Assembly (NCBI GenBank): GCA_034663635.1
Contig: JAXDJH010000022.1
Location: 124,001-188,000 of the forward strand
Direction of reading: 5' to 3'
Length of the DNA: 64,000 nucleotides
From: JAXDJH01 sp034663635
Lineage (GTDB): Bacteria > Actinomycetota > CADDZG01 > WHSQ01
Part shown: one piece after another, positions 16,429 through 27,710 of the stretch
Numbering within the stretch: the first letter of the stretch is position 1
Layout of the letters: each line of letters starts with the position of its first letter
The notes under the pieces: generated by a model
The model's database searches: none
What the model was told of the DNA's origin: nothing
Seen by the model: the letters and a program-made list of their open reading frames with translations, nothing else
Translations under genes and position numbers: made by a program

Positions 16429-17507
16429 CCGATCCGGTGATCGACATCGACGATCTGAATGAGATCGGACGACTCGACTCCGAGGATGTCCTCGGTGCGG
16501 TCGAGCGATTCGCCGATCAGGTGCGCGAGGGGTGGGAGATAGGGCGTTCGGCGGAGGGCCTTCCGGACGCACAAGGAGTGGACTCGATCGTGGTCCTCGG
16601 TATGGGCGGCTCGGGCGTTTCCGGAGACGTCACGCAGGCGATCATCGAGCCTCGCCTCTCCGTTCCCTTCCGAGTCATCAAGAACTACGGCCCCCTCCCC
16701 GAGTGGGTCGGCAGGAACACTCTCGTCTTCGCCGTTTCCTATTCGGGGAGCACCGAGGAAACCGTCGCCGCGCTGGAAGAGGCGCATGCGAAAGGCGCTC
16801 GGGCGATCGCGCTCTCATCGGGGGGACCGCTCGCTGATATGGCACGTCGTTACGGCCTCGCTCATGTCGGTATCCCGACGGGCCTCCAACCGCGCGCGTC
16901 GTTGGGGTATCTAACGCTTCCCATCCTCTCGATCCTCGTGGCCATCGGGCTCGTGCCGGACCTTCAGGAAGATCTGGACGAGGCGGTCGAGGTTCTGGCC
17001 GAGTTGGGCCACAGATCCCATCGAAAGAACCCGAGACCCGAGAACCCCGCGAAGGATCTGGCGGCTCGAATCGTCGGGCGGATCCCCGTGATCTACGGCG
17101 GCGACGGCATCGGAGCCACCGCTGCCTACCGGTTCAAATGCGATCTGAACGAATACGGCAAGACGCCGGCGTTCTGGAATCTGATCCCCGAGCTCGACCA
17201 CAACGAGATCGTGGGATGGAATCAGCTGGCCGACGTTACGTCCAAGAACATGGTTCTCATCGAGCTGCGGGATTCGGGCGAGCACGAGCGCATAGCTCTT
17301 CGCTTCGAGATCACTCGGCGTCTCGTCGAGTCCCATTTCGCCGAGGTGGTTGAGGTTCCTTCGGAAGGAAAGTCATCGCTCGCACGGTTGCTCTCTCTGA
17401 TACTGGTGACCCAGCTTGCGTCCATCTATGTCGGCTTGGCTTACGGGATCGACCCGGGGCCCGTCGAGGTCATTCAAAGCCTCAAAGCCGAGTTGTCGAA
17501 GAGATAG
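16425..17507 (+). CDS. Bifunctional phosphoglucose/phosphomannose isomerase-like SIS protein
   Basis: 360 residues with two SIS half-domains. The first contains VVLGMGGSGVSGDV and FAVSYSGSTEETVAA, the sugar-phosphate loop; the second contains IPVIYGGDGIGATAAYRFKCDLNE and the catalytic-type segment ELDHNEIVGW. It matches the archaeal/actinobacterial PGI/PMI family that interconverts fructose-6-P with glucose-6-P or mannose-6-P. Together with the mutase it would feed mannose-1-P. It is translationally coupled to the upstream Trm112-like gene (GTGA). Confidence 0.88.
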   Translation: MTDPVIDIDDLNEIGRLDSEDVLGAVERFADQVREGWEIGRSAEGLPDAQGVDSIVVLGMGGSGVSGDVTQAIIEPRLSVPFRVIKNYGPLPEWVGRNTLVFAVSYSGSTEETVAALEEAHAKGARAIALSSGGPLADMARRYGLAHVGIPTGLQPRASLGYLTLPILSILVAIGLVPDLQEDLDEAVEVLAELGHRSHRKNPRPENPAKDLAARIVGRIPVIYGGDGIGATAAYRFKCDLNEYGKTPAFWNLIPELDHNEIVGWNQLADVTSKNMVLIELRDSGEHERIALRFEITRRLVESHFAEVVEVPSEGKSSLARLLSLILVTQLASIYVGLAYGIDPGPVEVIQSLKAELSKR

Positions 17508-17518
17508 GAGTTGATGCA

Positions 17519-18781
17519 GTGACCGTCGAGTACGACGTCAAGGATCTCGCTCTTGCCGATGAAGGGGTCCTGAAGATCGAGTGGGCCGAGCGGCAGATGC
17601 CGGTTCTCGCGCGCATCCGCGAGCGGTTCGAGAAAGAGAAGCCACTCGACGGCATCCGCATCGCGGCATGCCTTCACGTGACGACCGAAACCGCGAACCT
17701 CATGAGAACGCTCGCTGCCGGAGGGGCGGACGTCGTTTTGTGTGCGTCGAACCCCTTGTCGACTCAGGACTACACCGCGGCCGGGCTCGTCAAGGCTTAC
17801 GACATCTCCGTCTACGCGATCCGCGGCGTCGACGACACCGCTTATTACGGCCACATCAAAGCTACGCTCGATTCCCGTCCGATGATCACGATGGACGACG
17901 GTTGCGACCTCGTGACGATGCTCCACCAGCAGAGGCCCGACCAACTCGCGGAGATCATCGGCGGCACCGAGGAGACGACGACGGGGATCATCCGTCTGAA
18001 GTCGATGGAGCAACAAGGAGTGCTCGCCTACCCCGTCGTCGGCGTGAACGAGGCCGACACGAAACACCTGTTCGATAATCGTTACGGGACCGGGCAGTCG
18101 GCGCTCGACGGAGTCATCCGCGCGACCAACGTGCTGATCGCCGGACGAACGGTTGTCGTGTGTGGTTACGGGATGTGCGGGCGGGGGGTCGCCTCTCGCG
18201 CGAAGGGTCACGGCGCCGACGTCATCGTCACCGAGATCGATCCCACCCGGGCTCTGGAAGCCGCGATGGACGGTTTCAGAGTTATGACGGGCCGCGACGC
18301 GGCGACTCAGGGAGACATCTTCATCACCGTCACCGGCAACAAGCACGTTCTCGGCCCCCAGCACTTCGAGTTGATGAAGGACGGGGCGATCATGGCCAAC
18401 GCGGGCCACTTCGACATCGAGATCGATCTGCGATCTCTGAGGCAGACGGCGTCGAACGTTCGCACGGTCCGGCCCGAGGTCGAGGAATTCACCATGGGCG
18501 GCGATCGCAAGATCTACGTCCTTTCGGAAGGACGCCTCGTCAACCTCGCCGCAGCGGAAGGCCATCCCGCATCAGTCATGGACATGTCGTTCGCGAACCA
18601 AGCGCTCTCGTGTGAGTGGATCGTCGCCAACGCCAAGCAACTGGAGAAGAAGGTCTATCCGGTGCCGACGGAGATCGACAAAGAGGTGGCGAGACTCAAG
18701 CTCGAGACGATGGGTGTCCGTATCGACGAGCTGACCGAAGATCAGTCCGCCTATCTCGCGGGCTGGGAGGAAGGAACCTAG
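17519..18781 (+). CDS. ahcY: Adenosylhomocysteinase, short type
   Basis: 420 residues. The adenosylhomocysteinase signature is CASNPLSTQDYTAA, followed by the NAD-binding Rossmann loop VVVCGYGMCGRGVASRAKG and the C-terminal substrate region GHPASVMDMSFANQAL. It hydrolyses S-adenosylhomocysteine to adenosine and homocysteine, which the nearby transsulfuration enzymes could use. It is shorter than the roughly 490-residue mycobacterial enzyme, matching the compact form seen in archaea and Thermotoga. AGGAG overlaps the upstream stop and lies 8 nt before the GTG start. Confidence 0.95.
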   Translation: MTVEYDVKDLALADEGVLKIEWAERQMPVLARIRERFEKEKPLDGIRIAACLHVTTETANLMRTLAAGGADVVLCASNPLSTQDYTAAGLVKAYDISVYAIRGVDDTAYYGHIKATLDSRPMITMDDGCDLVTMLHQQRPDQLAEIIGGTEETTTGIIRLKSMEQQGVLAYPVVGVNEADTKHLFDNRYGTGQSALDGVIRATNVLIAGRTVVVCGYGMCGRGVASRAKGHGADVIVTEIDPTRALEAAMDGFRVMTGRDAATQGDIFITVTGNKHVLGPQHFELMKDGAIMANAGHFDIEIDLRSLRQTASNVRTVRPEVEEFTMGGDRKIYVLSEGRLVNLAAAEGHPASVMDMSFANQALSCEWIVANAKQLEKKVYPVPTEIDKEVARLKLETMGVRIDELTEDQSAYLAGWEEGT

Positions 18782-18817
18782 ATCTGACCTGTCGCACCCT
18801 CTGACTACTTTCATGGG

Positions 18818-19423
18818 GTGCGGGCAGATCTTTCTTCGGTTCTCGGAACCGCGTGCTTCGGCTGCGGACGTCCGGGCGACCCGGCGTGCGCGGGTTGCCT
18901 GGAATCTTGTGCCCGCCCGGCTCCGGCTCCGGTTCCGAGCGGTGTGGATCGGCTACTCGCGCCATGGAACTACGAGGGCATCCCGCGCCGGCTCGTCCTT
19001 CATCTGAAGCTGGGTGCGTCGCGCTCATCGGTGACTCCACTTGTCTCGGGCATGGCGCGCGAGCTGGCGCGCTCCGGATCGCAGGCTGAAGCGATCGTTT
19101 GGGTCCCCGCTCGGCGCCGAGACATCCGGCGTCGAGGCTTCGATCATGCCGAGCTTCTCGCGCGCCATCTGGCCGCGCGAACCGGCCTTCCCGCGGTGCG
19201 CGCCCTGGTCCGAACCGGGCGTCAACCCGATCAGGCCGGTCTGTCTAGAACCCAAAGGGCCGTCAACCTCAAGAACGCGTTCCGCTCGATCCCTTCAGGC
19301 CACTCGAAGGTGGTCATTGTTGATGACCTCGTTACTACCGGAGCTACCGCATCGGCTTGCGCTCGGGCCCTTCGAGGCGCGGGCCACTCCGTGGTGGAGG
19401 TCATTTCGGCATGTAGAGCATGA
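18818..19423 (+). CDS. comF: ComF-family phosphoribosyltransferase-like protein
   Basis: 201 residues. The N-terminus has four cysteines (CFGCGRPGDPACAGC) forming a probable zinc site. The C-terminal half is the PRTase fold with RRRDIRRRGFDHAELLA and the PRPP-binding motif VVIVDDLVTTGATAS. ComFC proteins are needed for DNA uptake in competent species; in actinobacteria the role is uncertain. A comF gene precedes secA in mycobacteria also. The GTG start follows TACTTT by 6 nt and lacks a ribosome binding site. Confidence 0.88.
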   Translation: MRADLSSVLGTACFGCGRPGDPACAGCLESCARPAPAPVPSGVDRLLAPWNYEGIPRRLVLHLKLGASRSSVTPLVSGMARELARSGSQAEAIVWVPARRRDIRRRGFDHAELLARHLAARTGLPAVRALVRTGRQPDQAGLSRTQRAVNLKNAFRSIPSGHSKVVIVDDLVTTGATASACARALRGAGHSVVEVISACRA

Positions 19424-19485
19424 CAAACGGCTATTTCCGCCCCTGTTGGGACTAGGGGAGTACGTTGCTCGGGTAGTTTGAAAGA

Positions 19486-19533
19486 CCTAGGCACTAGTGC
19501 TTAGGGATTTCTGAGTGGCCTTGTGACTACAAT
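19486..19533 (+). promoter_or_regulatory. Near-perfect 20-bp palindrome and -10 element upstream of response regulator
   Basis: CCTAGGCACTAGTGCTTAGG at 19486-19505 is a dyad with a single mismatched pair. TACAAT at 19528-19533 is a good -10 element, which would place the dyad centre near -44 relative to the expected start site. That is an activator-type position. The half-site CCTAAGCACT recurs exactly at 51072-51081. Confidence 0.6.
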
Positions 19534-19578
19534 CCTGAGACCGGGGGCGAACCCGGCCTGAAGGAATAGAGGGGGACT

Positions 19579-20271
19579 GTGGCCGAGATCCAAGATTCAT
19601 CCGCTTCCGACGACGCGATCAGGGTTCTGATCGTCGACGACCACGCCCTGTTCCGTCGGGGCCTGCAGATGGTTCTCGAGGGCGAGACGGACATCGATGT
19701 TGTCGGCGAAGCCAGCGATGGGCACGAGGCCATCGAGCGAGCCGAAGCAACCACTCCCGATGTCGTTCTGATGGACGTGCGGATGCCGAAGCGTTCAGGG
19801 ATCGAGGCGACCCGGATGATCAAGGACACGCTTCCTTCGACCAAGATCCTGATGCTGACGATCTCCGACGAAGAGGCCGACCTCTACGAGGCGATCAAAG
19901 CCGGAGCATCCGGCTACCTCCTCAAAGAGATCTCGATCGAAGAGGTTGCCGACGCGGTGCGGGCGGTTCAGCAGGGCCAGTCCCTCATCTCGCCGTCGAT
20001 GGCCTCGAAGCTTCTCAACGAGTTCGCCGCGATGGTCAAGCGACGCGACGAGCGAACCCAGGTCCCCGGCCCTCGTCTTACGGAGCGTGAGCTCGAAGTG
20101 CTGAAGCTCGTCGCCAAGGGCCTTAACAACCGGGACATCGGGCAGGAGCTCTTCATCTCCGAGAACACGGTCAAGAACCACGTCCGCAACATCCTCGAGA
20201 AGCTGCACCTTCACTCGAGGATGGAAGCCGTGGTCTACGCGGTCAGGGAGAAACTCCTAGACATCAAGTAG
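19579..20271 (+). CDS. NarL/FixJ-family response regulator with LuxR-type HTH
   Basis: 230 residues. The receiver domain has the acidic pair in LIVDDHALFRRGLQ, the phospho-acceptor at about D66 in DVVLMDVRMPKRSG, and the conserved Lys in GYLLKEIS. The output domain is LTERELEVLKLVAKGLNNRDIG...SENTVKNHVRNIL (about 166-210). It is an orphan: no histidine kinase gene is adjacent, and the nearest kinase in the window is at 40452. A GAGGGGG ribosome binding site precedes the GTG. It occupies the comF-secA interval where mycobacteria carry a ribosome hibernation factor gene. Confidence 0.92.
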   Translation: MAEIQDSSASDDAIRVLIVDDHALFRRGLQMVLEGETDIDVVGEASDGHEAIERAEATTPDVVLMDVRMPKRSGIEATRMIKDTLPSTKILMLTISDEEADLYEAIKAGASGYLLKEISIEEVADAVRAVQQGQSLISPSMASKLLNEFAAMVKRRDERTQVPGPRLTERELEVLKLVAKGLNNRDIGQELFISENTVKNHVRNILEKLHLHSRMEAVVYAVREKLLDIK

Positions 20272-20338
20272 TCCGCCCCGAGGCAGGATGCCGGGGCGTT
20301 ACCCGTAGAGGCTCCCGACCCCGGATAATGGGTGGCTT

Positions 20339-23095
<2,757 letters not shown>

Positions 23096-23256
23096 TCACC
23101 CTCCAAGCGCGCTGGGTAGTCATTTGGACACTTTGCGCGCTGTACGGCCCCTTCAATCCCACGCTATGTAGTTGTTCGGTCGCGCTGTGTTTGGGTTCGT
23201 CGTTTGTTGGACATATCTCACCTGTAACCAATCAACCCAAGCACAGGAGGAAAGTC

Positions 23257-24399
23257 ATGGTTGCAAGGCGGACGAGACTCGTAGGTCTGATCGCTGCATT
23301 GATAGCCCTCTGTCTGTACGCGGTCGCTCCAGCGGCGCTGGCAGGGATCGCTACCGACCCCAAGGGTGAGAACAGCGCCCCGGGACAAGAGAAGAAAAAC
23401 GACGCCTCGCAGGAACAGAGCTCGTCGTCGACCGATTCCGGCGATAAGGACGGGGACGCCGACAGCGACCCCAACACCGCGTACAACGAGGACAACGACA
23501 CCAACGACGGTGGCACTCCGAACAACCAACCCGACGAGGGCGACAACCAGCACCCGTCCGGCAAGGACCGCTCGGTAGAGAACGGCGGTTCCGGGAACCA
23601 GGGCAAGTCCGAATCACACCCTGACGACTCCAAGGGTCCCATGCGCTGTGAGGGAACCTGCGGCGAGGCCGACAAGCCCAACGGTGGCGGCGGCACGGAC
23701 AAGGCCGACCAGGACGGAAACAACGGTTGCGGCAACGACGACGACTTCGACGACGACAACAACGGTTGGTGTGGCAAGCCCAAAGACAAGGACACCGAGC
23801 AGCCTCCGACGACTTGTCCCGCAGGCACCGAGATGCACGGCAACAAGTGCGAGACGCCTCCGCCCACCACGTGCCCCGCAGGCACGGAGATGCACGGCAA
23901 CAAGTGCGAGACGCCTCCGACCCAGACCTGCCCGGCCGGCACGACGATGGGCACCAACGGTCAGTGCACCACGCCTCCTGTCGACAACACCTGCCCGGCA
24001 GGAACGACCATGGGAACCAACGGTCAGTGCACCACGCCTCCGACGCAGACCTGTCCCGCAGGCACGATCATGGGAACCAACGGTCAGTGCTCCACGCCTC
24101 CGCTTGTCGAAGGCGAGATCATCGACCGCTGTGACAGCTTCCTCATGGGACCGATCGATGTCTGCCGCCCCGCTCCGGGCGTCGGACCCACTGAGGACAC
24201 CACTCAGCCCGCTCCCGACTCTGTCTTGGGCGAGCGCATCACTCGACCGGTAGTGGCTCCTGCTGCGGTTGCTCCGGCAGCCGAAGAGCAAGGTGGAGTC
24301 CTTCCGTTCACTGGAGGCAACGTTGTCCCGCTCGTGGTAATCGGCCTCCTGTTGATCATCATCGGCGGGTTCGCTCTGAGATCCCGTTCGAACAGCTAA
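23257..24399 (+). CDS. LPFTG-anchored secreted repeat protein
   Basis: 380 residues from an ATG preceded by an ideal AGGAGG. Signal peptide about 1-30 (LVGLIAALIALCLYAVAPAALA). Then comes a long acidic Asp/Asn/Ser/Gly-rich disordered stretch (about 35-180) and five tandem cysteine-containing units of the form TCPAGTxM..N.(K/Q)CxTPP. The end is an LPFTG sorting motif, a hydrophobic helix (VVPLVVIGLLLIIIGGFAL) and a basic tail. It should be covalently wall-anchored by a sortase, which is not in this window. The paired cysteines in each unit could form small disulfide loops. It separates secA from prfB, which are closer in mycobacteria. Function is unknown. Confidence 0.85.
   Translation: MVARRTRLVGLIAALIALCLYAVAPAALAGIATDPKGENSAPGQEKKNDASQEQSSSSTDSGDKDGDADSDPNTAYNEDNDTNDGGTPNNQPDEGDNQHPSGKDRSVENGGSGNQGKSESHPDDSKGPMRCEGTCGEADKPNGGGGTDKADQDGNNGCGNDDDFDDDNNGWCGKPKDKDTEQPPTTCPAGTEMHGNKCETPPPTTCPAGTEMHGNKCETPPTQTCPAGTTMGTNGQCTTPPVDNTCPAGTTMGTNGQCTTPPTQTCPAGTIMGTNGQCSTPPLVEGEIIDRCDSFLMGPIDVCRPAPGVGPTEDTTQPAPDSVLGERITRPVVAPAAVAPAAEEQGGVLPFTGGNVVPLVVIGLLLIIIGGFALRSRSNS
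23812..24102 (+). repeat. Five tandem TCPAGT coding repeats
   Basis: Five in-frame units of 51-63 bp encode TCPAGT(E/T/I)M..N.(K/Q)C(E/T/S)TPP. Units 1-2 (HGNKCE) and units 3-5 (GTNGQC) form two subfamilies, suggesting recent stepwise duplication. Confidence 0.85.
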
Positions 24400-24416
24400 A
24401 CGCTTAGAAACCAACG

Positions 24417-24443
24417 GAGGGGCCGGGAAACCGGCCCCTCTTT
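24417..24443 (+). terminator. Intrinsic terminator after LPFTG protein
   Basis: GAGGGGCCGG and CCGGCCCCTC form a perfect 10-bp stem with a GAAA tetraloop, followed by TTTC. Confidence 0.85.
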
Positions 24444-24485
24444 CGCGTCCACGATGAATCGGTGGTGCGTAGTTACCCTGGCGCA

Positions 24486-25463
24486 ATGATTGGACCGAAA
24501 GTCCCTTTGCGCACCCGGATCATCGTGCTCGGAGCAGTCGTCGTGTTGGGGGGCGCAACCACGATCTTCTTCTTGACGAAGCAAGAGCCGCCGGTCCCGG
24601 CGCTGACGGCTCAAACCATCGAGATGCCGGGCGAGCCTCAGGCGCTCGTCGTCGATCAAGACACTGTGTGGGCGACGATCGGTAGCGACAGCACACTCGT
24701 GCCCGTCGACATCGAAACGGCCGAGGTGGGAGATGCGATCAACCTTGGTGAGCTCCCCGGCGATGTTGAAGTCGCGGGAGGTCTCGTGTGGGTCGGCTTC
24801 ATCGAGGGCACGACGATCCTTCGCGTCGATCCCGTTACCAAACAAGTCATCGGCGATGCCGAGGTGGGGCGAACGCCCCAGTCATTGGCCGCTGGTGCGG
24901 AGCAGCTTTGGGTTACATCGATCGATGACGGGGAGTTGTGGCCGATCGACCTGACAACGGGGGAGCCCGGTTCGCCGATAAAGCTGAAGGAAGGCTTCCC
25001 CTCGGACGTGGCCGTGGGCTTCGGAAGCCTTTGGGTGAGCGATGTCGTCTCGGACGAAGTCATCCGAGTCGATGAGGTCACCGGCGATGTTCAGGCCCGC
25101 ATCGATGTTGGAACGGCACCGACGTCCATCGCGGTTGGTGAAGGCTTCGTTTGGACCGCGAACTTCAACGATTCGACGGTCACGAAGATCGATCCCACCG
25201 CGAACGCGACGGTTGGTAACCCGATCATCGTCGGCGGCGAAGCATCCGGGATCGCCACAGGCGAAGGATTCGTATGGGTGACGCGAGCGGATAGCGATTC
25301 GTTGATCCGGATCGATCCCGAGACCACCGAGTGGACGGGAGAGGTCTTCCAGGTCGGCGATTCTCCACACGGGGTAACCGTAGGCGCCGGCAGCGTATGG
25401 GTGGCGAACCAGGAAGGCCGGTCACTGTCGCGCTTCGATCTGACGACCAGCCGAAGCGAATAG
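24486..25463 (+). CDS. Membrane-anchored YVTN-type beta-propeller protein
   Basis: 325 residues from ATG 24486. One N-terminal transmembrane helix (RIIVLGAVVVLGGATTIFFL) anchors an extracytoplasmic propeller. About six repeats of about 42 residues carry the pattern LWV...-x-V.RIDP.T..V...I.VG..P..IAVG.G.VW (VDEVTGDVQARIDVG, IDPTANATVGNPIIVG, IDPETTEWTGEVFQVG). Such SMP-30/YVTN-like propellers usually bind ligands or serve as a virginiamycin-B-lyase-like fold, but no catalytic residues can be assigned. TACCCT lies 6 nt before this ATG, so a leaderless start is preferred over the upstream GTG at 24462. Confidence 0.75.
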   Translation: MIGPKVPLRTRIIVLGAVVVLGGATTIFFLTKQEPPVPALTAQTIEMPGEPQALVVDQDTVWATIGSDSTLVPVDIETAEVGDAINLGELPGDVEVAGGLVWVGFIEGTTILRVDPVTKQVIGDAEVGRTPQSLAAGAEQLWVTSIDDGELWPIDLTTGEPGSPIKLKEGFPSDVAVGFGSLWVSDVVSDEVIRVDEVTGDVQARIDVGTAPTSIAVGEGFVWTANFNDSTVTKIDPTANATVGNPIIVGGEASGIATGEGFVWVTRADSDSLIRIDPETTEWTGEVFQVGDSPHGVTVGAGSVWVANQEGRSLSRFDLTTSRSE

Positions 25464-25475
25464 TCTGCTGTCGCT

Positions 25476-26586
25476 ATGGATGACCTCACACCGCGCATAG
25501 AGACCATCGAAAGAACGCTCGCTCACGTCAAGGAGTACCTTTGACGTCGACCGAAAAAGCGCGCGCATAGACGAACTCAAAGAGCTTTCGGCGGCCCCCG
25601 ACTTCTGGGACGATCAGAACAACGCACAGAAAGCTATGGCGGAGATGTCGCGCCTAGGCGAGGACGTCAACGCCTACGAAGGTATGGCGAGCCGCATCTC
25701 CGACGCGAAGGTCCTGTGGGAACTCGCATCAGCCGAAGACGACGAGGCGACGGCCAAGGAAGCGGAGGCCGAGGTCGCAGCGATCGAAAAAGAGCTCTCG
25801 GGGCTGGAGGTCAGGGCGCTTCTCGGCGGCGAGTTCGATGACTCGCCGGCCATCCTCGAGGTGCACGCCGGTGAAGGCGGCACGGATTCCCAGGACTGGG
25901 CTGAGATGTTGCAGCGCATGTACGAGCGCTGGGCCGAGCGCAAAGGCCTGAAGCTCCAGCTCCTCGAGCTGACGCCCGGAGAGGAAGCCGGCGTCAAGAG
26001 CGCGACGATGATCGTGGAGGGCCGTCACGCCTACGGCCAGCTCGCCGCCGAGCGAGGGGTCCATCGGCTCGTTCGGATCTCGCCGTACGACGCGGCCAAG
26101 CGCAGGCACACCTCCTTCGCCTCGGTGGACGTCACACCCGAGGTGGAGGAGGACGTTGACATCGAGATAGGTCCAGACGACCTGCGGATCGACACTTATC
26201 GGTCGTCCGGCGCGGGCGGCCAGCACGTGAACGTGACGGACTCCGCAGTTCGGATCACCCACATCCCCACCAACACCGTCGTCGCGGTCCAGAACGAGCG
26301 CTCTCAGATGCAGAACCGTCAGGTCGCCATGAGGATCCTTAAATCTCGACTCCTCCAGAAGATGCGTGAGGAGCGTGAGGCCGAGATGGACGCGCTGAGG
26401 GGGGAGAAGCGAGAGATCGGCTTCGGCTCCCAGATTCGCTCCTACGTCCTGCACCCGTATCAGATGGTCAAGGACCACAGGACCGGGGTGGAGACCGGCA
26501 ACGTCCAGGCGGTCCTGGACGGGTCGATCGACCAGTTCATCGAAGCGGAGCTTCGACGCAAAGCATCCGAAGCAGGCCATACTTAG
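25476..26586 (+). CDS. prfB: Peptide chain release factor 2, expressed by programmed +1 frameshift
   Basis: Frame 1 runs from ATG 25476 for 22 codons to CTT, then TGA at 25542-25544. Shifting +1 at CTT continues from GAC 25543 into DVDRKSARIDELKELSAAPDF and the whole RF2, giving about 369 residues, the normal length. Later hallmarks are the GGQ motif in SSGAGGQHVNVTDSAVRITH and the SPF-type anticodon region (RISPYDAAKRRHTSFASV). RF2 ends translation at UGA/UAA, so an in-frame UGA allows autoregulation as in E. coli. Annotated without the shift it would appear N-terminally truncated, starting at 25636. Confidence 0.95.
25530..25545 (+). other. RF2 programmed frameshift site
   Basis: Codons AAG GAG TAC CTT TGA C reproduce the classical RF2 recoding signal: an internal Shine-Dalgarno-like AAGGAG, a short spacer, the slippery CTT and a UGA followed by C. 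The expected product uses CTT then GAC. Confidence 0.93.
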
Positions 26587-26607
26587 GGCGACCCGAGGAG
26601 GAGTGTC

Positions 26608-27690
26608 ATGACACAATCGACCGACCCGGTTCCCGAGATCGTCGCCCGCGTCGAGCGCGCGACTCTCCCCGAGATGCGCAGCGTCGACATCGATGACGTC
26701 TACGTTCAGATGGATTGGCTCCTCCAATCGCGACCCACTCCGATGGATCTCTACAACCGGTGGGAGCAGCAGCAGTGGAAGACACAGGATCTCGACTTCT
26801 CCGAAGACGCCGCGCAGTGGGCGAGCATGGAAGGGATCTTCGAAGGGATCCGCACCGAGCTGCAACGCTCGTTCACTCTCTTCTTCGTCGGCGAGCAAGC
26901 GGTTACCGACACGCTGTCTCCACTGGTGCACGGCGCGCCGGACGAACCCTCACGCATCTTCCTTTCAACGCAACTCGTCGACGAGGCGCGCCACGCGGTC
27001 TTCTTCTCCAAGTTCTTCGATGAAGTCATCGGGATCCCCGGCGGGCTCTCGGCCGCTTTGTTGCAAGTGCGCGGGAACGTGGTCGGCGGCTTCCGGGAAA
27101 TCTTCGACAACGATCTAGTTGAGGTAACCGAGCGGGTGCGCCTGAACCCGCACGACTACGGCGCCTGGGTAGAGGGCATCACCGTCTACCACCTTGTAGT
27201 CGAAGGGATGCTGGCCCTGACGGGGCAGAAGTACCTGCTCGGGATCCTCAGGGAGATGAGTCTCCTGCCCGGCTTCTACTCCGGCTTCACCGCGGTCGCT
27301 CGAGACGAGTCCCGCCACGTGAACTACGGCGTCAGGGCCCTCATGGAGGCGGGGATCAGGGACCGTGACCTCCTCGATCGGGTCACGGAGACGGTCTTCC
27401 GGCTGCTGGAGCCCGCCTGCCGCACGGTGGCCGCCCCCGAGCGCCGATACGCCATAAAAGCCGAGGAAACGCCTCCGAACCTGCAGATCAACCCCTACGA
27501 AGTGGCCTCTTTCTCCCTGAACTCCCTGACCAAGCGCCTCAGGGTCGTGGGCCTGCCCCAGGACGTCCTGGAGGAGATCCACAGCCGGGGGAACACCTAC
27601 TACGAGGCCGCCTGGGACGAGTACGAGCAGATCCACTCCGAGGAGCACCCCAGGCGCTACTACGACCGGATGGCTGCCGCTTCCGGCTGA
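26608..27690 (+). CDS. R2-like ferritin-superfamily diiron protein
   Basis: 360 residues, all helical. Six probable iron ligands are in order: Glu in FFVGEQAVTD, Glu and His in DEARHAVFF, Glu in VVEGMLAL, and Glu and His in RDESRHVNYG. This is the E...ExxH...E...ExxH pattern of ribonucleotide reductase R2 and R2-like ligand-binding oxidases. No NrdA partner is nearby, so a ribonucleotide reductase role is doubtful and an oxidase role is possible. GGAGG precedes the ATG. It lies between prfB and ftsE, a place where actinobacteria usually have no such gene. Confidence 0.82.
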   Translation: MTQSTDPVPEIVARVERATLPEMRSVDIDDVYVQMDWLLQSRPTPMDLYNRWEQQQWKTQDLDFSEDAAQWASMEGIFEGIRTELQRSFTLFFVGEQAVTDTLSPLVHGAPDEPSRIFLSTQLVDEARHAVFFSKFFDEVIGIPGGLSAALLQVRGNVVGGFREIFDNDLVEVTERVRLNPHDYGAWVEGITVYHLVVEGMLALTGQKYLLGILREMSLLPGFYSGFTAVARDESRHVNYGVRALMEAGIRDRDLLDRVTETVFRLLEPACRTVAAPERRYAIKAEETPPNLQINPYEVASFSLNSLTKRLRVVGLPQDVLEEIHSRGNTYYEAAWDEYEQIHSEEHPRRYYDRMAAASG

Positions 27691-27698
27691 CGCCCCGG

Positions 27699-27704
27699 TA
27701 CCCT
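27699..27704 (+). promoter_or_regulatory. Putative -10 element TACCCT for ftsE
   Basis: TACCCT ends 6 nt before the GTG of ftsE with no ribosome binding site. Spacing and sequence are identical to the site before the propeller gene at 24486. Confidence 0.5.
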
Positions 27705-27710
27705 GTAAGC

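Noticed and set aside
23812..24102. Regular direct repeats that could suggest a CRISPR array
   Set aside because: The repeats are in-frame protein repeats inside a secreted protein, have no unique spacers and no cas genes nearby.
25542..25544. prfB as a pseudogene with a premature stop
   Set aside because: The UGA sits in the exact RF2 programmed frameshift context, and the downstream protein is intact with GGQ.
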